DNA from: Ruminococcus flavefaciens
GTDB taxonomy: Bacteria; Bacillota; Clostridia; Oscillospirales; Ruminococcaceae
Direction of reading: 5' to 3'
Length of the DNA: 64,000 bases
Assembly (NCBI RefSeq): GCF_900143025.1
Contig: NZ_FRCT01000001.1
Location: forward strand, 186,001 to 250,000
The position numbers and the translations under genes were made by a program. The notes below the pieces were generated by a model. The model did no database searches. It was given only the letters and a program-made list of their open reading frames with translations, and was not told where the DNA came from. Positions 59,991 through 64,000 of this stretch are shown in pieces (position 1 is the stretch's first letter; every line of letters starts with the position of its first letter).

Positions 59991-62900
59991 ATGCCAAAAA
60001 GACAGGATATTAACAAGATAATGATCATTGGTTCAGGTCCTATTATTATCGGACAGGCTTGTGAGTTTGACTATTCGGGAACACAGGCTTGTAAGGCGCT
60101 TCGCCAGCTGGGCTATGAGATAGTTCTTGTTAACTCAAACCCCGCAACTATTATGACAGACCCCGATGTTGCGGATATCACTTACATTGAGCCTCTTAAT
60201 CTCGAAAGACTTACACAGATCATCGAAAAAGAACGTCCTGACGCTCTCCTTCCTAACCTTGGCGGACAGTCGGGACTCAATCTCTGCTCTGAGCTCGATC
60301 AGGCAGGCGTACTCAAAAAGTACAATGTACAGGTAATCGGCGTACAGGTAGACGCTATCGAGCGCGGTGAGGACCGTATCGAATTCAAGAACGCTATGAG
60401 CGCACTCGGTATCGGTATGCCGAGAAGTGAAGTCGCTTATTCTGTTGACGAGGCTGTAAAGATAGCTGAAAAGCTCAAATATCCTGTTGTTCTGCGTCCT
60501 GCATATACTATGGGCGGCGCAGGCGGCGGCATGGTATATAATGTAGACGAATTAAAGGTAGTCTGTGCAAGAGGCTTACAGGCTTCTCTCGTAGGACAGG
60601 TTCTCGTTGAAGAATGTATCTTCGGCTGGGAAGAGCTGGAGCTTGAAGTTGTACGTGATGCTGACAATAACAAGATCACAGTATGCTTCATTGAGAATAT
60701 CGACCCTATCGGCGTACATACAGGTGATTCATTCTGTTCAGCACCTATGCTCACTATCCCGGAGGACGTTCAGAAAACTCTTCAGGAGATGTCATACAAG
60801 ATAATCGAGTCCATCGAGGTAATAGGCGGCTGTAACTGTCAGTTCGCACGCGATCCCGAGACAGGACGCATCGTTGTTATCGAGATCAACCCAAGAACTT
60901 CACGTTCTTCCGCACTTGCTTCAAAGGCTACAGGCTTCCCGATAGCTCTCGTATCCGCTATGCTTGCCTGCGGACTCACACTTAAAGATATCCCATGCGG
61001 AAAGTACGGAACTCTTGACAAGTACGTTCCGGACGGTGATTATATAGTTATCAAGTTTGCTCGCTGGGCATTTGAGAAATTCAAGGGCGCAGAGGACAAG
61101 CTGGGCACACAGATGAAGGCTGTCGGTGAGGTAATGAGCATCGGCAAGACCTACAAGGAAGCATTCCAGAAGGCTATCCGTTCACTGGAAACAGGAAGAT
61201 ACGGTCTTGGTTTTGCAAAGAACTTCAACAGCATGACAAAGGACGAGCTCCTTGCACAGCTCCGTTTCCCTACAAGCGAGAGACAGTTCGTTATGTATGA
61301 GGCACTCCGCAAGGGCGCAACTGTTGACGAGCTCCACGATCTTACAAAGATAAAGAAGTACTTCATCGAGCAGATGAAGGAACTTGTTGACGAGGAGGAG
61401 GCTCTCCTTAAAAACAAGGGCAGTGTTCCTGCAAACGATGTACTTAAACAGGCTAAGCTTGACGGCTTCTCAGACCGTTACCTGAGCTCTCTCCTCGAAG
61501 TATCAGAGGAAGAGATAAGAAACGCACGTATGGCTATCGGCGTTAAGGAAGCATGGGAAGGCGTACACGTAAGCGGTACACAGAATGCTGCATATTATTA
61601 CTCCACATACCACCTCAGCGAGGACAAGAGCCCTGTAAATACAGACAAGCCAAAGATAATGATCCTCGGCGGCGGTCCTAACAGAATAGGTCAGGGTATC
61701 GAATTCGACTACTGCTGCGTTCACGCTGCACTTGCACTCAAAAAGCTTGGTTTTGAGTCTATCATCGTAAACTGCAACCCTGAGACAGTTTCAACTGACT
61801 ATGATACATCGGATAAGCTCTATTTCGAGCCTCTTACACTTGAAGACGTTCTCGCTATCCACGAGAAGGAAAAGCCTGTAGGCGTTATCGCTCAGTTCGG
61901 CGGACAGACTCCTCTCAACCTTGCAAACGACCTTAAAAAGTACGGCGTAAATATTCTCGGTACAACTCCCGAGACTATCGACCTTGCAGAGGACAGAGAC
62001 CACTTCCGCGCTATGATGGACAAGCTTGGAATACCTATGCCTGAGGCAGGAATGGCTGTAAATGCCGATGAGGCTATCGCTATCGCAAACAAGATAGGCT
62101 ATCCTGTAATGGTTCGTCCTTCCTACGTTCTCGGCGGACGCGGAATGGAGATAGTACACGATGACGAGATGATGAGAGTATACATGAATGCTGCTGTCGG
62201 CGTAACTCCTGACAGACCTATCCTTATCGACCGTTTCCTCAACCACGCTACAGAGTGCGAGGCTGACGCTATTTCCGACGGTACAAACTGCTTTGTTCCT
62301 GCTGTTATGGAGCATATCGAGCTTGCAGGCGTACACTCGGGCGACTCTGCTTGCATACTTCCTTCAAAGAACCTGACAGAGAAGCAGGTAGCAACTATCA
62401 AGGAGTATACAAAGAAGATAGCTGTAGAGATGAACGTATGCGGTCTTATGAATATGCAGTACGCTATCGAGGGCGATACAGTATACGTGCTCGAAGCTAA
62501 TCCCCGTGCATCAAGAACAGTTCCACTGGTATCAAAGGTATGCGATATCAACATGGTTCGTATCGCTACAGATATAATCACATCATCTATCACAGGCAGA
62601 CCTTCTCCCGTACCTTCACTCAAGGACAAGGTGATCGGTCACTACGGCGTAAAGGAAGCTGTATTCCCGTTCAATATGTTCCCTGAGGTAGACCCGCTCC
62701 TCGGACCTGAGATGCGTTCTACAGGTGAAGTTCTCGGAATTTCTCCTTCCTTCGGCGAGGCATACTACAAGGCACAGGAAGGCACAAAGAACAAGCTCCC
62801 GTTAGAGGGAACAGTTCTCCTCAGTGTATGTGAAAGAGACAAGCCTGAGCTTGTAGACATCGCTAAGTCATTCAACGAGCTTGGTTTCCACATCATCGCA

Positions 62901-63215
62901 ACAGGCAGAAGCTATGAGATGATAAAGGAAGCAGGTATCCCATGTGATAAGATATTCAAGCTTTACGAGGGCCGTCCGAATATTGCAGACCAGATCGCAA
63001 ACGGCGAGATACAGATGATAATCAATACACCTGCCGGCAAGACAAGCGTACACGATGACAGCTACATCAGAAAGGCTGCTATCAAGCACAGAATACCATA
63101 CATGACAACAATGGCTGCTGCAAAGGCAAGTGCTGAGGGTATCAAGGCTATCAAGCATAATACTCACCTCGGTGTTAAGTCACTTCAGGCACACCACGCA
63201 GATATCAAGGAATAA
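59991..63215 (+). CDS. carB: Carbamoyl-phosphate synthase large subunit
   Basis: 1074 residues from ATG 59991 (aggag upstream), the usual CarB length. It has two ATP-grasp halves, each starting with a CarB phrase (IMIIGSGPIIIGQACEFDYSG and IMILGGGPNRIGQGIEFDYC), EINPRTSRSSALASKATGFP and EANPRASRTVPLVSKV, the oligomerisation domain between them and a C-terminal MGS-like allosteric domain (ELGFHIIATGRSYEMIKEAG). It makes carbamoyl phosphate for arginine and pyrimidine synthesis. carA is not adjacent, as the upstream gene is unrelated. Confidence 0.98.
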   Translation: MPKRQDINKIMIIGSGPIIIGQACEFDYSGTQACKALRQLGYEIVLVNSNPATIMTDPDVADITYIEPLNLERLTQIIEKERPDALLPNLGGQSGLNLCSELDQAGVLKKYNVQVIGVQVDAIERGEDRIEFKNAMSALGIGMPRSEVAYSVDEAVKIAEKLKYPVVLRPAYTMGGAGGGMVYNVDELKVVCARGLQASLVGQVLVEECIFGWEELELEVVRDADNNKITVCFIENIDPIGVHTGDSFCSAPMLTIPEDVQKTLQEMSYKIIESIEVIGGCNCQFARDPETGRIVVIEINPRTSRSSALASKATGFPIALVSAMLACGLTLKDIPCGKYGTLDKYVPDGDYIVIKFARWAFEKFKGAEDKLGTQMKAVGEVMSIGKTYKEAFQKAIRSLETGRYGLGFAKNFNSMTKDELLAQLRFPTSERQFVMYEALRKGATVDELHDLTKIKKYFIEQMKELVDEEEALLKNKGSVPANDVLKQAKLDGFSDRYLSSLLEVSEEEIRNARMAIGVKEAWEGVHVSGTQNAAYYYSTYHLSEDKSPVNTDKPKIMILGGGPNRIGQGIEFDYCCVHAALALKKLGFESIIVNCNPETVSTDYDTSDKLYFEPLTLEDVLAIHEKEKPVGVIAQFGGQTPLNLANDLKKYGVNILGTTPETIDLAEDRDHFRAMMDKLGIPMPEAGMAVNADEAIAIANKIGYPVMVRPSYVLGGRGMEIVHDDEMMRVYMNAAVGVTPDRPILIDRFLNHATECEADAISDGTNCFVPAVMEHIELAGVHSGDSACILPSKNLTEKQVATIKEYTKKIAVEMNVCGLMNMQYAIEGDTVYVLEANPRASRTVPLVSKVCDINMVRIATDIITSSITGRPSPVPSLKDKVIGHYGVKEAVFPFNMFPEVDPLLGPEMRSTGEVLGISPSFGEAYYKAQEGTKNKLPLEGTVLLSVCERDKPELVDIAKSFNELGFHIIATGRSYEMIKEAGIPCDKIFKLYEGRPNIADQIANGEIQMIINTPAGKTSVHDDSYIRKAAIKHRIPYMTTMAAAKASAEGIKAIKHNTHLGVKSLQAHHADIKE

Positions 63216-63218
63216 TAT

Positions 63219-63250
63219 AAAAAAGTCACTTCGTATGAAGTGACTTTTTT
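63219..63250 (+). terminator. carB terminator
   Basis: The arms aaaagtcacttc and gaagtgactttt (12 bp) plus a T-run start four bases after the carB stop. Confidence 0.9.
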
Positions 63251-63310
63251 GCCCATTTATAGAAAGGACAAAATAAATTTGCCCAACACATATAAATAAG
63301 CTGCGAAAAT

Positions 63311-63340
63311 AAAAAATCTCCGCATCTGCGGAGGTTTTTT
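63311..63340. terminator. mscL terminator (bidirectional)
   Basis: The arms ctccgca and tgcggag are flanked by six A on one side and six T on the other, 14 bases past the mscL stop on the minus strand. Confidence 0.85.
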
Positions 63341-63353
63341 ATGTAAAGATGGA

Positions 63354-63776
63354 TTATTTCTTTTCGTTCTGAGCCTTGAGAAGATCTCTGATCTCTGTGA
63401 GAAGAACCTCTTCCTTTGGTGGTTCAGCAGGCTTTTCTTCTTCCTTCTTCTTGCCGATAGCCATAGCCTTGTTTACAGCCTTGATGATGCAGAAGAGAAT
63501 GATAGCGATAATAAGGAAGTTAAGTACAGCGGAAATGAATGCACCGTAGTTAAAGTCAACGCCTGCAACAGTGAATTTACCGCCGACGAGCTGCATTACA
63601 CCGTTTTCGTCCTTCTCCGCACCGCCTGTAATAACAGCGATAAGAGGATTGATGAAATTATCGGTAAGAGAGCTTACGATGCTTCCGAAAGCAGCACCGA
63701 TGATAACACCGATAGCCATGTCCATAACGTTGCCCTTGAGTGCGAATTCTTTGAATTCTTGTAAAAACTTCTTCAT
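63354..63776 (-). CDS. mscL: Large-conductance mechanosensitive channel
   Basis: 140 residues. The N-terminal amphipathic helix and TM1 FLQEFKEFALKGNVMDMAIGVIIGAAFG are diagnostic. TM2 is FISAVLNFLIIAIILFCIIKAVN, and the cytoplasmic bundle EEVLLTEIRDLLKAQ closes the protein. It forms a pentameric channel that releases solutes on hypo-osmotic shock. aaggagatg lies upstream of ATG 63776. Confidence 0.97.
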   Translation of the reverse strand: MKKFLQEFKEFALKGNVMDMAIGVIIGAAFGSIVSSLTDNFINPLIAVITGGAEKDENGVMQLVGGKFTVAGVDFNYGAFISAVLNFLIIAIILFCIIKAVNKAMAIGKKKEEEKPAEPPKEEVLLTEIRDLLKAQNEKK

Positions 63777-63817
63777 TTTTTACAACATCTCCTTAAAATG
63801 TGTTAGATAAATATTTA

Positions 63818-64000
63818 TTAAAATTCCGGCAAGCCGGGAATTTCCGATTTATTGGTTTTCTTGGCTTTCATTTCTTCTGGAAGCTCAATGGCATCTATTT
63901 CGTCGTTATAGGTCTTGGGCTTTTTGGGCATAGCCTCAACAGCTCTGTCTGCCTGCGCCATCATAGAGCCTGTACGCTGTTTTGGGGTATTTGCCTGCAA
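63818..64000 (-). CDS. C-terminal end of an unidentified protein (runs off the window)
   Basis: Sixty residues end at the stop 63818-63820, and the frame is open to the window edge, so the start is outside. It is polar, lysine- and glutamate-rich (MPKKPKTYNDEIDAIELPEEMKAKK), without any recognised motif. It lies upstream of mscL on the same strand. Confidence 0.6.
   Translation of the reverse strand: MQANTPKQRTGSMMAQADRAVEAMPKKPKTYNDEIDAIELPEEMKAKKTNKSEIPGLPEF

Noticed and set aside
61791-62336. 181-aa minus-strand frame inside carB
   Set aside because: Antisense shadow of a fully intact carB.

Overview
The window looks like a chromosome segment of a low-GC gut or rumen Firmicute, most likely a Ruminococcus-type member of the Oscillospiraceae. 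This rests on codon and protein style (housekeeping MetG, CarB and MscL, DUF6273 surface protein, zinc-ribbon membrane proteins, T-box leader) and is an inference, not a database result.

Layout. 1-16.2 kb is an accessory and scarred region. It holds a truncated IS3-type transposase abutting a broken HTH/UDP-sugar dehydrogenase gene, a 3' tRNA-Thr fragment that looks like an attachment-site scar, a compact array of five tRNA genes on the minus strand, and a large secreted protein. Downstream of that protein lie a lipoprotein and two tiny peptides that share sequence tags with each other. Three membrane or secreted hydrolase-type genes, a SRAP gene remnant, palindromic DNA, a ClpP-like protease with a conjugation coupling protein (conjugative-element remnant), unknown proteins and two degenerate tRNA-Leu-like sequences follow. 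16.2-27.1 kb carries small metabolic and transport genes: esterases, an SDR, an ABC/FtsX pair behind a truncated DtxR-like gene with its own operator, a GNAT, a DMT transporter with a His-rich tail, and an AAC(3)-like enzyme.

27.35-48.36 kb is the most interesting part. A perfect promoter and a 200-nt leader ending in an intrinsic terminator precede 22 co-directional, often overlapping genes. They encode heptose-phosphate synthesis (GmhA, HddA, GmhB), a GalU-like nucleotidyltransferase, an epimerase and three glycosyltransferases. They also encode a MurA-like enolpyruvyl transferase, an AsnB-like amidotransferase, a Gfo/Idh/MocA dehydrogenase, a DegT aminotransferase, a PIG-L deacetylase, a DUF402 protein, two HAD phosphatases (GmhB counted once) and a histidine phosphatase. 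A DUF990-type ABC exporter is split across the two ends, and there are two immunity-type genes: an APH/trifolitoxin-immunity-like kinase and a Lsa-like ABC-F protein. No lipid-carrier initiating transferase, flippase or polymerase is present. I read this as a candidate biosynthetic cluster for a secreted heptose-containing aminosugar or oligosaccharide with antibiotic-type self-protection. A surface-glycan locus is the main alternative.

48.4-64 kb is mostly core: metG (minus), then a T-box-controlled XRE-cupin-acyl-CoA synthetase, an McrBC-type restriction pair whose McrC lacks its C-terminal part, a small operon (GNAT, VOC, DUF3795, membrane MutS-like ATPase), carB, mscL and the end of one unidentified gene at the right edge.
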